From: Ehretia macrophylla
Lineage: Eukaryota > Streptophyta > Magnoliopsida > Boraginales > Ehretiaceae
Direction: 5' to 3'
NCBI GenBank assembly: GCA_037974665.1
Contig: CM075778.1
Coordinates: 25,300,001-25,364,000, forward strand
DNA length: 64,000 nt
A model generated the notes under the pieces. That model ran no database searches, was not told the origin of the DNA, and saw only the letters and a program-made list of their open reading frames with translations. Made by a program: the position numbers and the translations under genes. Position 1 is the first letter of the stretch. Every line of letters begins with the position of its first letter. This document shows, in pieces, positions 22,970 to 34,499 of the stretch.

Positions 22970-24230
22970 CAATCTTTTGCTATTTTGACGAGGCTGAAGG
23001 TCAAAATGCAGCTCCAACAGCATCGCTACTCTAGTCGCCACTGAAGAGAGCTCATTACTTACTTTTTTTGCCCTTATTCATTGACTAGAACAACCTCGCC
23101 AAACATTTTCTTGTTGCTTTTGTAATGTTGTCTTGCTGATATGGAATAGATATATTAATGATATGACCCATTAAAATAGACATGATTGAATGAAAGTGGT
23201 AAAGAAATAATAAATTAATAATAAAATATTAATATCTTAGTTAAAATAGGGAGTAGTGTTGGAGTAAGACTAAAATAGAAAGCCCTAAAGCTAAAGAGGA
23301 AGTACAAAATCCCTACATATAGAGAAAAAACAGAAAGACAGTTAGAATTAACCTTAAAAAAAACCAATTTTTAATGGATATCTCATTTATTTTGTTATCA
23401 TGTTTTCTATCAAATCATGATACTGGTTGGTTTTGAATTTGAACTCTAGCAACAAAGGGTATTCTGTTTATATAGCGATTTAGATTAATACAAATGTTGC
23501 TTGTCGTCAGACATCGCTTGAAGATTTAACATTATCTTTGTGGGGGTTTAGATAATCATAATTATGGAAGATTAATATTCCCTTAGATGACTTCACAGCA
23601 TAAACTTACGAACATATATATATGAATAAATATATAAATGTTAGTAAATTTATTCTCCTAATAAAGTGCAACCAATATTTATTTTTAAAATATTTGAGTG
23701 GCCAGCATGAGTCCTTCATTGTGGTGAATGAATGGTTGAAATCCTGAGGGGAACTTTTTCTTTCCTTGGGAGTCTTATTTTTTATCCTAACAAGTATGAA
23801 ATTATTTCATCACCTTTATCCTAATATATATATATATATATATAATAACAAGAAAACATGCATTGCAACAATTGAACACTCAATTTTTTATCATTTCGCT
23901 GATAAACATAACGCTACTCACCCTGGATCAAAAAATAATTTCCTTTCCCAACTTCCTAGAGCTCAACCAAGTAATCCATAACCATAGCTTTGTTTTACAT
24001 TAAACAAATTTTTTTTTTACATGCTTAGTAATAAATGCGAAAACTAAATGAACGATCTATCAAAAAAATAGACTTTCTTCGCAAAGAATCAAACTGCATA
24101 TAAATACTTTTATTCTCTTCAAGCGAACGCCATAACTAATCAAATAAACAATGTGAAATACAAATGAGTGGAAGTAGGTAAAAAATGAAATTAAAATGAG
24201 TGGAAGTAAGCCTAAGAGTAAGAATTGATC
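22970..24230. other. Unassigned spacer
   Basis: It holds a (TA)n tract at 23,825-23,843. No gene or element end was supported. Confidence 0.4.
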
Positions 24231-24364
24231 CTAATCTGCTCTTCAAACTGTGGCCTCCATTTTCAAATTCTCCATGGTAGTACTAACCGAAAGATGAACA
24301 AATCAAAGAATGCATTCTCCATCTTTTATTCCAATCTGACTTGTATAATCTCTAGTATAATTAC

Positions 24365-26238
24365 CTTGAGTAATTTTCCCTAATATCCGTTCCTCAATCT
24401 GCCACCAAGAAAATGAGAATAAAGGAGTGATCAAACTAATAATCGTGATGTTCTATCGAAGCTGGAAAAGAAAAAAGAAAAAGAGCTTTCAAGAAAGAAA
24501 AGGTAATAGAAATTTTTCGACCCTTCTTTTTCTACAGAAGATAATATTGTTAAGTGATCAGCTCATCTAAAAGGTTAAATTGTTAAAGAGGAGTTTATTG
24601 TATTATTTATCATATTCAACACGCCACTGCAAGTGCAAGCGTAGTTAATTTTCGAGTCTTATACTTGGACAATTTTAATGTTTTTAAATAAGTGGCGGTG
24701 AGTTTTGAACCAACCTTAGGCTCTGATATCATGTTAAGTGACCAGCTCATTTAAAAATTTAAGTTGTTAGAGATGAATTTATTTTATTATTTATCATATT
24801 AAACAAATATGACTACTTTTTCAAAATCAAAAGAGAAACTACCGATTCTTAGAAGATAGTTCATTTGATGGTTTTACTTTCATATTGGCTGCAACACTTA
24901 AACTATTGAATGCAAACTATATTTACCTCTTGGTCCTCTTGGCCACATTGACCACATTTGATATTTAAACGATATTTTTCCATACTCCACTGTGTTTTCT
25001 TCGCCTTCGCTAACGAACCTGAAAAGTAAGTTAAATAAACCTTGAAGGCAAACAAATTTCCATCTGAACTGTAAATTGGATATTCTTTTTCCGAACATCT
25101 CCAAAAACCAATTCCATTTCCAACTGTTCGAACGTTGCTCCTTGTGCCATGAAAATATTCATCTTGATGAACAAAGAAATACCACGCGCTTTCACCATAG
25201 ATATTTTTTACTGCAAATGAAGTAAGCTTATATAAATAGCCAGCATATATATGTACCATGCGGAACAAGCAACGTTAAGTTACAATATCATTTATGATTC
25301 AGATCAAACAAATGATATGGTATCTGTATTCTATTCTTAAAGCGTTTCAATGGAGTTGTCCTTCCATCCACCTGGGTGGATTGTCGTCAGCCCACTCACA
25401 TAGAGTAAGTCCCACATGTTATGAGACTCACTTTTATATGAGCGGATTGACCATCCACCTGGACGGATAGAAGAATTTTCAGTTTCAATGACATAGAGTT
25501 TTCACAAAAAGAGACAACGAAAAAAAGGAAATTGATTTACAGTCTTCATACAGTTTCTGGGATAAAACATTAGGATCGTTAGGTTTGGCTTGAAGTCATT
25601 TGGTCAGCTAGGATATGTTAACAAGATGTAATGTTAGATCATCTAAGATCGAGATCTAAGATGTGCCAGTCAGGTGCTCCCCTCCTCCCGAAATAAAGAA
25701 TTCTATCCTCAGTCCTACGGAAAAACCTGCATCTTGGGTGGAGCCATGTCCTTAGGGGGTTTTAGTTCACATTATGCCGTTAGACAAATGAGAATCAGAG
25801 GGTGATCACTAATTCGATCTATGTCTTGTGGGTTGGTTGAGTGATTAGAAAAAAAAAAAAAAAAAAAAAGCTGCATCTTGATACGTAGTCAACTTTGTTT
25901 AGATTTCTCATTAATTTGTTTATTCTCTTCTAACATTTTATAAAAAGAATTCCATTCTCTTCTAACATTTTATAAAAAGAATTCAATTCTCTTCTAGCAT
26001 TTTTACAAAAAGAATTCCAGCACAGAAGCATAACCTAAATCATATAACACTACTTACATAGACTCTTGGGAGCCTTGCTGTAAAGCTCGTTTGCATCAAT
26101 ATCATGGATGACTTCAGCTGGAATAGGCCTATGAAAGACCTTGTTTATGAGATAAAATCTGATCAACTCTTCATCAGTTGGAAGAAATCGATAGCCGATC
26201 GGCAAATCTATCTCCGTCATGGCGTGTTCAGTATCCAT
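24365..26238 (-). CDS. NAC-domain transcription factor, 3' end unresolved
   Basis: NAC proteins are plant-specific DNA-binding regulators acting in the nucleus. Exon 1 (26,238-26,058) opens with MDTEHAMTEI and carries DLPIGYRFLPTDEELIRFYL, the first NAC subdomain (usual form LPPGFRFHPTDEELV), residues 11-30. Its donor is CTAT|GTAAGT. Exon 2 (25,210-24,927, acceptor TTTGCAG) continues in phase from residue 61 with YGESAWYFFVHQDEYFHG, GIGFWRCSEKEYPIYSSDG and AKKTQWSMEKYRL, matching the WYFF, GYWKxTGxDKxI and KTxWxMHEYRL blocks. Its donor is AAGAG|GTAAAT, giving 155 residues so far. A 34-nt exon-like piece (24,398-24,365; acceptor TGGCAG, donor CAAG|GTAATT) may follow, but the C-terminal exons were not resolved. 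The protein is divergent (IGYRFLPT, FWRCSEKEY), so reduced or changed DNA binding is possible. Confidence 0.75.
24540..24810. repeat. Direct repeat pair, about 75 bp
   Basis: GTTAAGTGA(T/C)CAGCTCAT followed by 'taaaa', 'ttgttag' and 'ttattatttatcatatt' occurs at about 24,549 and 24,733. The sequence between ('gccactgcaagtgcaagc', 'gagttttgaacc') is a style seen in dispersed plant repeats. It lies downstream of, or within, the 3' part of the NAC gene. Confidence 0.6.
25330..25500. repeat. Dispersed repeat in NAC intron 1
   Basis: CCATCCACCTGGGTGGATTG and the related ACCATCCACCTGGACGGAT bracket about 90 bp containing 'gtaagtcccacatgttatgagactcac'. Each copy is itself a dyad around CACCTGG. It is probably a small inserted element; no target duplication was fixed. 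Confidence 0.4.
25922..26013. repeat. 31-bp tandem repeat, three copies, NAC intron 1
   Basis: ATTCTCTTCTAACATTTTAT followed by AAAAAGAATTC is repeated three times just upstream (genomic left) of the exon 1 donor. Copies differ by one to three bases. A poly-A run at 25,850-25,869 lies nearby. Confidence 0.85.
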
Positions 26239-26318
26239 TGCAATGAAAGCCGATGATCAAATGGTCTTACGTAGAACCAATGCAAGAAAGATGATGGAAG
26301 GAGGAGAACGCAACCCAT

Positions 26319-26325
26319 CTTTATA
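26319..26325 (-). promoter_or_regulatory. Probable TATA box of the NAC gene
   Basis: TATAAAG on the minus strand lies 81 bp before the start codon at 26,238, a usual distance for a plant core promoter with a short leader. Confidence 0.45.
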
Positions 26326-26414
26326 GTAAACTTTACGTAGCATTTGGAGAGAGGAAACCATCTTTTGAATCCTAGTAGAACTTGAACACAGAACGCACAA
26401 GCATGACCGCCTCA

Positions 26415-26505
26415 AATGTCAACTATAAAAGCGTGTCCATCTAAAAAAGGTCAAATATAAAGCGTGCCCTTCTTTAAAAAAGTCAACTATAAAGCGTGTC
26501 TAGGA
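26415..26505. repeat. Tandem repeats upstream of the NAC promoter
   Basis: Three units of the form GTCAACTATAAAGCGTGTCC, separated by 'ttctaaaaaa'-like spacers, lie about 100-180 bp upstream of the TATA-like site. The period is about 32 bp. Each unit holds its own TATAAA-like word, so they could bear on promoter strength. Confidence 0.7.
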
Positions 26506-26509
26506 TGGA

Positions 26510-26960
26510 AGACTAGCATTTCGAAGTGATATACTATCGTTATGGGTGTTCTATTGTTATAACTTACCCTACTTTCGTAATGAAGTTGATTTTTTTTTTT
26601 TTTTTTTTTTTGACCAACCACATTAAAACAATCCATTTTGTTTTCGGAATGAAGTTGGTTTTAGCTAACCACATTAAAACAATCCAGTTTTTTATGATAA
26701 CCAGCAGAAATGTATCAGCATCTAAGACCAACTTAATAGAGCACAATTATCTCCAAGTCTTCAGCAATCTTCACAAGCATAATTTTAGCACAAATATATA
26801 TCTTCAAGTCAATAGCAATCCTCACAGACTCAACTAAAGCATATTTTCCCCTTATCACAAGCTTTCCTTTTCCTTCTTTTATGCATGTAAATTACGAGTA
26901 ACAAATCATCGAATTACTCATTGGTATATTTATATGTGTGGACACTGCTGTGAATGTAGC
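26510..26960. other. Spacer with short duplications
   Basis: ACCACATTAAAACAATCCA occurs twice (about 26,619 and 26,668). A T-run lies at 26,588-26,610. No gene supported. Confidence 0.4.
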
Positions 26961-26965
26961 AGAAA

Positions 26966-27888
26966 TAGAGACGTTTGGTTCGTGGAATCTTATAGGATTC
27001 TCGAGAATGTGAAATTTAAATAATGATATTTTCATATTTGATTCACAGAATAAAAAAATATTTCTAACCATATCACATTCCTAAGTTGTTGAATAAATTG
27101 GAGAAATATTAAAAACATAAATACCTATCTTAAAAAATACAAAAATATAATATAAAAATTAAAATTATAGTTAATAAGAGATACAATAAAAAGAAAAATA
27201 GAATTATAAAATAGTAAAAACCACTATAAAAATAATAAATATAAAACATAATATATTACATTCTTAAGTTAAATTAATTTTTTCTAACTTAAAATTATAT
27301 TTAATATAAAATTTTTAAATTCTAAATTTAAAATTTAGAATTTTATATTTTTAAAATTAAAATTAAATGTAAAAAATAAATAAATTATATATAACTTTAA
27401 AAAAATTCAAAACTAATAATAAAATAAATTATTTAGAAAATAATTTTTTTTTAAAAATGAAATATAAAATTATTACATTGTTAAGCAATAATTTTTTAAA
27501 TTCTAAGTTCTAAATTTTAAATTTTTTTTTGAATTTCAAATTTAACAATGTGACTAAACAATAAATAATAAATAAAATATTTTTTCGATTTTAATTTTTC
27601 AAAAAATTTCAAAAAAATTAATTTAAAATTTTAATTTTTCAAAAGTTTTCTAAAAAATTAATTTAAATTTTATTTTTTGAAATTTGAAGTTAAAATGTAA
27701 AAATATAAAATAAATTTATTTTACTTATATAAAAACATTAGACATTTTCTTGCTCAAGTACTGGCAAAAGTATACAAAGTGTATCATTAGTTCTATACTT
27801 TTTATGATATTTTTGTGTTTTTGAGTTAAGGGCATTATTGAAAAATTATTCAAAATTTCTAAGAATATTGAGTCTAAACCAAATATAA
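26966..27888. mobile_element. PIF/Harbinger-like TTTGGTTC element (copy 2)
   Basis: It is colinear with 16,010-17,014. The start is GACGTTTGGTTCGTGGAATC. Shared inner blocks are 'aaatacctatcttaaaaaatacaaa' near the left and 'gttaagggcatt', 'aatattgagtcta', 'ccaaatataacaa' near the right. The AT-rich core differs in sequence but not in style. The right end is lost where MITE-like sequence begins at about 27,890. Confidence 0.5.
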
Positions 27889-27890
27889 CA

Positions 27891-28020
27891 AGGGAGGATA
27901 GGTAGTTATTAGTCCCCATTATTTCTCCAAGATTGAATTTAATCTCCATTGTTTCAAAAAGAGCAAATTAGTTCCCAATATTTTTAAAAAGATTCAAATT
28001 ATTCCCTGCAGTTAAAAAAC
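27891..28020. mobile_element. Partial arm of a foldback MITE
   Basis: A single arm of 'ttagtccccattatttctcc' style units (about 30-bp period) is seen without the matching opposite arm. It resembles the Mutator-like foldback family at 11,642 and 41,103 but is diverged. Confidence 0.4.
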
Positions 28021-28500
28021 TAACAGAAAAATATTAAAATGTCTAAACTACCCCTACTAAAATTAAAAAAATTACAAACTTAGCCTATTTCTTCTCTCAT
28101 CTCCCCAGCTACGCTTACCCTTGTAACAAAAAAAAAAAAAGGTATCCCTACCCCTCATGCCAACCCTACCCGCTACCCATTTCCCTTTCTCTGGCGAACC
28201 TATCCATGGTCATCGCGTCTCCGTCGGCGTGGTGGCCTTGTTGTTGATCGTCCTGAATTTTTATTTCTCAAATATCATTGTCGTCAACTTGAGCGAGGAC
28301 TTTTTTTGAGATCGCTTTGCAAAGTGTTGGTTGTTGCTTCATTAGTTTGAGCCAAATCTCGCCAAATCTTGCCAAACATTTTTTCAATGAGAAAGAAGGG
28401 ATAGCTTTGCTTTTGTTTGAAGCTTTACTTTTGTGAATGATCCGTCAACTTTGGTATCCGATATGATTTCTTAAGGCAAGTTAAAGAGAGGAATGGATCA
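28021..28500. other. Unassigned spacer
   Basis: A C-rich stretch (28,140-28,190) and 'cgcgtctccgtcggcgtggtgg' (28,222) stand out from the AT-rich surroundings. No domain or element end was identified. Confidence 0.3.
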
Positions 28501-28509
28501 GGATCATGA

Positions 28510-30345
28510 TGCCAAATTTTATTCTCAATGGAGATGCCCAGTTTTTAATTTACTGATTTTTTCGATTTCTTCTTCCTTTTCTTTCAATCTTGTCACGTCC
28601 CTAAATTTCATAAAGCAAAATGTTGGTAAAATTGTACAATAATAATTAAAAATAGTACAAAAAATTAAAGCACAATCTCTTTTGTTGGAGACAATTAAAT
28701 CGAACTGAGGTGTGAGAATCTCGCTATCTTTAAGGAAATTCAAGCCTCCAACGGTGGAAAGAACTAACGCAGCACTCTTGATATGGCTTGTCCCCTCCAG
28801 AATACAATAATCTGACTTGTTGTCGTATTGCTCGAACCAACTCTGCACTAGAAGGTTGAGTACAAGCTCCTCTCAAGAACACATTTCTCTTTTGGCTAAA
28901 AAACTCTCTTAAGTTACTCTCACAATATGCTAGTAATTGTTTTGAAGTATGTTGGAAGGAAGAATGAGAGACCTATTTATAGGCTCCTAAAAAGCCTCCC
29001 TAATAAATTACATACAAGTGAAAATACATGAATTTAAAACCTCCCTAAATACAAGAAACTCTTCATGTTCCAAAATTAATACATATTCCAAAATTAAACC
29101 ATACATAAACAGTCATAATTCATTGAATATCTAAGATAAATTAATTTAATATTAAAATATCATAACATTCCCGAACTTTTTTTAATATTAAATTAAGGTC
29201 AGAAGCGAGATACTTTAGCCAAAAAGGACCATTATGCTTAATAAGGTGAGTTATGCATTGAACTTTTACTTAGCGAAACAGTAACCTCTACTCCAGAGTC
29301 AGTAGTGGTCTCCGACTTAAACTATGACTACTTCAGAGAAATAAAGAGTTACTGTTCACACATAATGTTCCAGGTGTAATAAAATGAACTTAACAGCTTA
29401 ACACGTTACGACCATGTGCTTTCTTGATTTTTATAAATGTTTATATGAGAATTAGCCAAAAACTCATATGAAGCGGCCATAACTTCAACACTTATATAGG
29501 TGAAATCTGTAAAGGGTGCTCCTGTAACTCTAACACCCTACTCAAAAGTGCTACAGATTTATAATATATGCACTTGTCACTTTCATTAGATTTATAACCA
29601 TTCTCAGTCATGCAAGAATCAGACTTCTCATATCATTGCTTAGGTGCTTGCCTCAAGCCATATAGGGATTTACTAAGTTTACACACTTTGCTTTCTTGGC
29701 CTGATTCCACGAACCCTTCGGATTGATCCATATATATTTCCTCATCTAGGTCTCCATTCAAAAGGTTGTTTTTACATCCGTCATCTGATAAATTTTTAAA
29801 TTAAAAATAGTTCCAATTGCAATTAGCAATCTAATGGATATAACTCTTATAACAAGAGAAAAAGTATCAAAAAAGTCAATATCATCCTTTTGTTTAAAGC
29901 CTTTTGCAACAAGGCTAGCTTTAAACTTATTTACCGACCCGTCAAGGTTAAGTTTTTTTTTTGGGACCCATTTGCATCCTATGGTTTTACAACCTGGTGG
30001 CAATTCAACTAATTTCCAAATTTTATTAGAAATTAGTCAATTCATCTCATCATTTACAACTTCTTTCCAAAAATGGCGCCATGAGATGAAAAAACTTCTT
30101 TTAACGTAAGTGGGTGTTCTTCTCAATTGGGAACATAAAAATCTGGACCAAAATCTTTTCTAATTCGTGCCCTTTTACTCTTTCTTGGTTTAGAGAAAAT
30201 ATTTTCATTATCTTGAAAAGAAGTAAAAGGAGATAACGATAACGTATTTTTAGAAATTTCTTTGCCCCAACTATTTTGAAGTTTAAAAGTGAATTCGGTT
30301 TTGGCAAATCCAACAAATATCCGATTTGATTTTAATAACAAGTTA
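28510..30345 (-). mobile_element. Copia element remnant, Tork-like (fossil)
   Basis: Minus-strand frames between 30,341 and about 29,560 encode part of a Copia polyprotein: RKSKRARIRKDFGPDFYVPN, then the reverse transcriptase segment GCKWVPKKKLNLDGSVNKFK, ASLVAKGFKQKD and QMTDVKTTFLNGDLDEEIYM. These match the Tork lineage order (RSKRxRxxKxFG, GCKWVFxxKxxxDG, LVAKGFxQ, DVKTAFLNGxLxEEIYM). A purine tract and TGTTATGATATT at 29,167 mark the start of a 3' LTR that runs left to about 28,510, with AGCCTATAAATAGG as TATA box near 28,980. An open frame inside the LTR (28,525-28,848) is not a gene. Gag and integrase are not seen; broken. Confidence 0.65.
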
Positions 30346-30735
30346 TGTTAATTAGATTCAAATTTCTAACCACTTTTCATCGGGTGCCCCCATTAACACT
30401 TGGTGCATGGCTTTGCCACTAAAAGGGCATAGGCCAAACATCACAATGACTAAAAACAAGATATTGTCTTCAACCTTTGATTTCGTAGGCAAGCTCAAGT
30501 CTGGTTGAAGACAATAGTGAAAAGGGCAATGCATTCTTTTAAACTATCATTAATCCATTCCTTAACTACCAATAGCTAATCGTGTACGGTACTCGTCAAA
30601 GTTCACCTTTTAATTGATATTTTGTGCACTTTTACATGACAAATTTTGCTAAGTAAAAAGTAACAAATAGATGATATTACATAAGAAATGCCATATAACA
30701 TTGCGGTAAAGTGTACCAGACTCCCAGTGGTTTAT
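30346..30735. other. Unassigned spacer
   Basis: It contains short blocks that may extend the Copia remnant on the left. Its right part carries AGTGGTTTATCGAAAGTGCAC, a word related to the ends of the inverted-repeat unit at 39,400-40,420. Confidence 0.3.
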
Positions 30736-30739
30736 CGAA

Positions 30740-31047
30740 AGTGCACAACACGTGAAGGGAAAGATTGGGTGAAGGGAAAGGTTGACGCCAGTTTTGTGAC
30801 GGGAGGGTGACGGCACAGTGTCAGACAAAATAACCCATTACCAAGTCATCACCAATAGTGACGACAGTCTTGGCCATCTCCAATTCAGTGACGACCAAGC
30901 TATACCATCACGAAATTGGTGACGGCTCGGTGACAATTTTTTTCAATTCGGAGATGTGGAGACGGTACGGTGACGGTATAATGATAGATTCCATCACCAT
31001 GCCGTCACCATAAAGGGTGACAGCTCAATTTCCTCTGTTTTTTTGAA
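30740..31047 (+). mobile_element. CACTA (family A) end remnant
   Basis: Short subterminal repeats ('gtgacgg', 'ggagacgg', 'catcaccaa') fill the block in both orientations, as in the right end at 38,905-39,388. It closes in CTCAATTTCCTCTGTTTTTT, comparable to the 'attcaattttttttgtag' end there. It looks like a separate, internally deleted copy rather than the left end of the larger element, because its terminus points the same way. Confidence 0.4.
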
Positions 31048-31049
31048 AG

Positions 31050-32300
31050 AACAAGGCCTTCAATCTCAAGGTAACAACGAATCATATCAAATTTTGACGG
31101 AAGCAGTACCAGTTCACTCATGGATTGTTAACATGAAGTACTGACAAACGTCGTCAGGTAGTAATAAAATACTATGTTATGTTACATATTAACTACAATA
31201 TGAGACAAATTTTCTAATATAATGTACAAACGAAAAGATTTTATTTCATAATCACAGAGGAACTAGGGATTACATTAACGGACGGTTAAGTTGAGACGTT
31301 ACCATACAAAACTACTTAACAAAATACACACACATATTGAGATAATACATTACATATTATTAACCTTAACTACCACTTTCGAACATAATTTTCACTCGAA
31401 CAATTTCGGAAAAAGGATGCGATACATTTGATCCCCAACCATTTGCTTGTGTTGAGCTGTAGAAATGTAACCATCTTCCTTTGGTGGTTCGTTCAGATCA
31501 AAACGAGGTTCAACTCTGCTGTTGCTTGCCTTGGATGTTTTGCCTTTTGTTGTGTGTTCCTCCTTTTTAATGGTAACCCACTGACTTTGAACCTCATTAC
31601 TCATTGTTGATAAGATATGGATGTAGTGCAGTTAAGCTTATGTAGATTATGGAAGACAACAAGCGGGTTGGTGCATTCTTTATATAGAAGTAAAAGTGGC
31701 TCAAATTTGGCGACGACTCCTCCTAGGTCGTCACCAAATTAATTACTCCGTATACGCGTGACTCTTCGTACGATCACTCCGTATACGATTTGTCAAATCA
31801 GCTCGACTTTTTATGCGCAATACGACAAATTGTACGTTTACCTGGTGTATCATGACATATTGGAACCGAATTTCTATTTATGATTTTTCGTTTTCATTGA
31901 CATTTAACTTTACGACCATTAATTTGTCTTTATGCGCATGAGTTTTTCAACGATCACCACATTGAGTTGTCAATTCATGACGACTCCAAGAACACACGAA
32001 ATACAATTTATGTCTAAAGAGCTATCCTGTTGTCCAATCACGGCATACAATTTCATTAAATTATATTTTCATCTAATTAATGTAATATAGGAAATTAAAT
32101 CTTCTTCCACTTCATATATTTTTGTAAATTATAAATTTGTAATTTTTCAACAAATGTATGTCTTCTATTTTTTTATAAAATAATACATTATATCTATATA
32201 TAATCTCTAATAATAAATTTATAAATTTACTAAGATTAAATTTATTAAATTTTCTAATTATATTTTTCAATTTTTTAATTTTTAAAAATAAGAAATAATA
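31050..32300. other. Interval between CACTA ends
   Basis: Apart from the small minus-strand ORF and its TATA-like site, this holds a pair of GGCGACGAC/GTCGTCACC words (31,708-31,736), repeated ACTCCGTATACG (31,745 and 31,777) and an AT-rich stretch (32,040-32,300). The left end of the large CACTA element may lie here, but no CACTA terminus was found. Confidence 0.35.
31392..31604 (-). CDS. Small ORF with DLNEPP motif, unrecognised
   Basis: A 70-codon minus-strand frame reads MSNEVQSQWVTIKKEEH at its start, RVEPRFDLNEPPKEDGYIS in the middle and MYRILFPKLFE at its end. DLNEPP fits the DLNxxP form of the EAR motif that recruits plant co-repressors, though it is short enough to arise by chance. 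A TATA-like CTATATAAAG lies about 75 bp upstream (31,678-31,687, minus). 'ggcgacgac' and 'gtcgtcacc' repeats of CACTA style lie just beyond it. It may be a small gene carried in or next to the CACTA element. The family is not known to me. Confidence 0.35.
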   Translation of the reverse strand: MSNEVQSQWVTIKKEEHTTKGKTSKASNSRVEPRFDLNEPPKEDGYISTAQHKQMVGDQMYRILFPKLFE

Positions 32301-32309
32301 ATTTTTGTA

Positions 32310-32830
32310 TTGTCTCTATATTGGAGACGAGGGTCTAGCTCGTCTTCAAATTCGAGACGGGAAACTATGTCAGTCTCCAATGGAGACGGGAAACCATGCC
32401 CGTCTCCAATTTGGAGACAGGGTCTATGCCCGTCTCTATCTCCACCAAGAGGCCCACTTAGTGGGCCTGTAGTCGAGATGAGCCAAGAGCCCATCTCCAA
32501 GTTGGAGACGAGAAACCCTGCCCGCGTCCAATGGAGACGGCCTGTTGCCCAACTTAAATTTGGAGACGGGGACTATACCCGTCTCTAATGAAAATGGGCT
32601 GTTGGCCCATCTACAAATTGGAGATGGGACTCGTGCCCATCTCCAATGGAGACGGGCTATTGGCCGTCTCCATGTTGGAGATAGGAAACCGTGCCCCTCT
32701 CCATATTAGAGACGGGCTGGTGGCCTGTCTCCATATTGGAAACGGGGCCTGTGCCCGTCCCTAATGGAAACGGGGCACAGTCCGTCTCCACCAAGTGGCC
32801 CACTTAGTGGGCCTCTTCTATTTAGGTGAC
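32310..32830. repeat. GGAGACGG subterminal array of the CACTA element
   Basis: About twenty short copies of GGAGACGGG or its complement CCGTCTCC are spaced 15-40 bp apart, often as CCGTCTCCAATNTGGAGACG dyads. GGCCCACTTAGTGGGCC occurs twice (about 32,451 and 32,798). Arrays of this kind near CACTA ends are the binding sites of the element's own TNPA-type protein; that role here is inferred. Confidence 0.75.
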
Positions 32831-32999
32831 GGCCCTGGTTCACACAGGGCCGTCGCCCAAATTCGATTTAACAGAAAGCTGGAAATAGCCCTCTATTAAA
32901 TCGTTTTTTTATATAACCCCCCACCCCTTTCAATCACGTACCCCCTACCCCCCACCCCATTTGCCCCACCCCCCACATTCCCACCCCTCTCTACCATTT

Positions 33000-33059
33000 T
33001 TTTTGAGGTAATGGTGTAAATTTTTTTATTCAATTTATATATGTCATATATATATATAT

Positions 33060-33097
<38 letters not shown>

Positions 33098-33128
33098 GTA
33101 TATATATGTATATATATGTAAATATATG

Positions 33129-33159
<31 letters not shown>

Positions 33160-33172
33160 ATGTAAATGTATG

Positions 33173-33203
<31 letters not shown>

Positions 33204-33323
33204 GTAAATGTATGTATAGATCTAGCTAACTCCACCACCCCTACGAAGCTATATACCCCCCCAACCCATAACCCCTTCCCCCACCTGAAAAATAAATTAT
33301 TTGATATGTTATTTATGAATACA

Positions 33324-33379
<56 letters not shown>

Positions 33380-34480
33380 TGTATATATAGATGTATATGT
33401 GTGTGTGTGTGTGTGTGTATGTACACCTATGTAGAATATATGTATATATTTAAAAATTTTCTTATGTTATGAAGATGTTAAAATATACATTATGCCTAAA
33501 TATATTAAGTTAGGTTATTTTTTTTATTTTCGGATTTTTTTTTTGGTTATCATTTCTTTGTTTGAATTTGTGTTATGTTTCAAATATATCTTTTTTTGTT
33601 GTAATATTTAGGTTTTTTCGGATTTATTTTTTTCTAATTTTTTTTTTGTTTATCAATTGTTTTTTTGAATTTGTGTTATGTTTCAAATATACTTTTTTTG
33701 TTGTAATATTTAGGTTTTTTATTTTTGGATTTATTTAATTTTTTTTTTTTTTGTTTATCAATTGTTTTTTTGAATTTGTGGTATGTTTAAAATATATTTT
33801 TTTTATCGTAATATTTTTTGGTTATTTTTTTACAATTTTCAGATATTTTATTATATTTGACTTATGTGGTATATTTATGTTGCGTAACCTTATAGATTTT
33901 ATTTTGGGACATTTTGCATAGTTTATTATGCTAGAAATAGAACTAAGTGAATGTCTTAGAGTATTGTATATTATTGTTGTTGTGAAAATCTTTTGAGTGC
34001 AAGTATCGGATTATTCATGGTACAGAGGAGACTTTATCCGTTTGTCGCGTCCGGATTTGACCTCTATATTGGGGTTTAGTTTGGGGCGTGACATCCAATA
34101 TTTTCAAAGTGTATTTTATTCATATATTTTTTGTCTCTATATTTTTCGGAAGTTTGCTAATATAGGTAATTTTTGTGGATTTTCAGAATTTTCACATTGG
34201 ACTTGTTCTATCCGGATAAAAGGTTCGTGTCCGTCTATAAATTTGAATAGTATCTTTCATATTTAGTTCAATGTTAATTTGATAACAGTTTTATGTTGCA
34301 AAATTGTTGGATGGATTTGTTATGTATTGAATAATATGTTGACTATTGGATGGTTTTGTTGTGTATATTTGTCATGTTGTAAATCTCATCCATGCTAATT
34401 CCCACTTATAGAATGTAATAGATCTATTATATAATAACCTATTATGTATTTTTTAAGATGCAATAACTTTTATCAAACAA
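33000..34480. other. AT-rich CACTA interior with microsatellites
   Basis: Interrupted TA/TG tracts lie at 33,036-33,215 and a pure (TA)n at 33,324-33,376 followed by (GT)n to about 33,418. Three degenerate copies of 'tttatcaattgttttttgaatttgtgttatgtttcaaatat' follow near 33,545-33,800. Tyr/Ile-repeat frames across it are artefacts. Confidence 0.6.
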
Positions 34481-34499
34481 TTCAGTGCATCATTTCATG

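Noticed and set aside
28525-28848. 107-codon minus-strand frame, possible host gene
   Set aside because: It lies within the LTR of the Tork-like remnant next to its TATA box and has no recognisable domain.
33096-33434. 112-codon Tyr/Ile-repeat frame
   Set aside because: It is a translation of TA and GT microsatellites.
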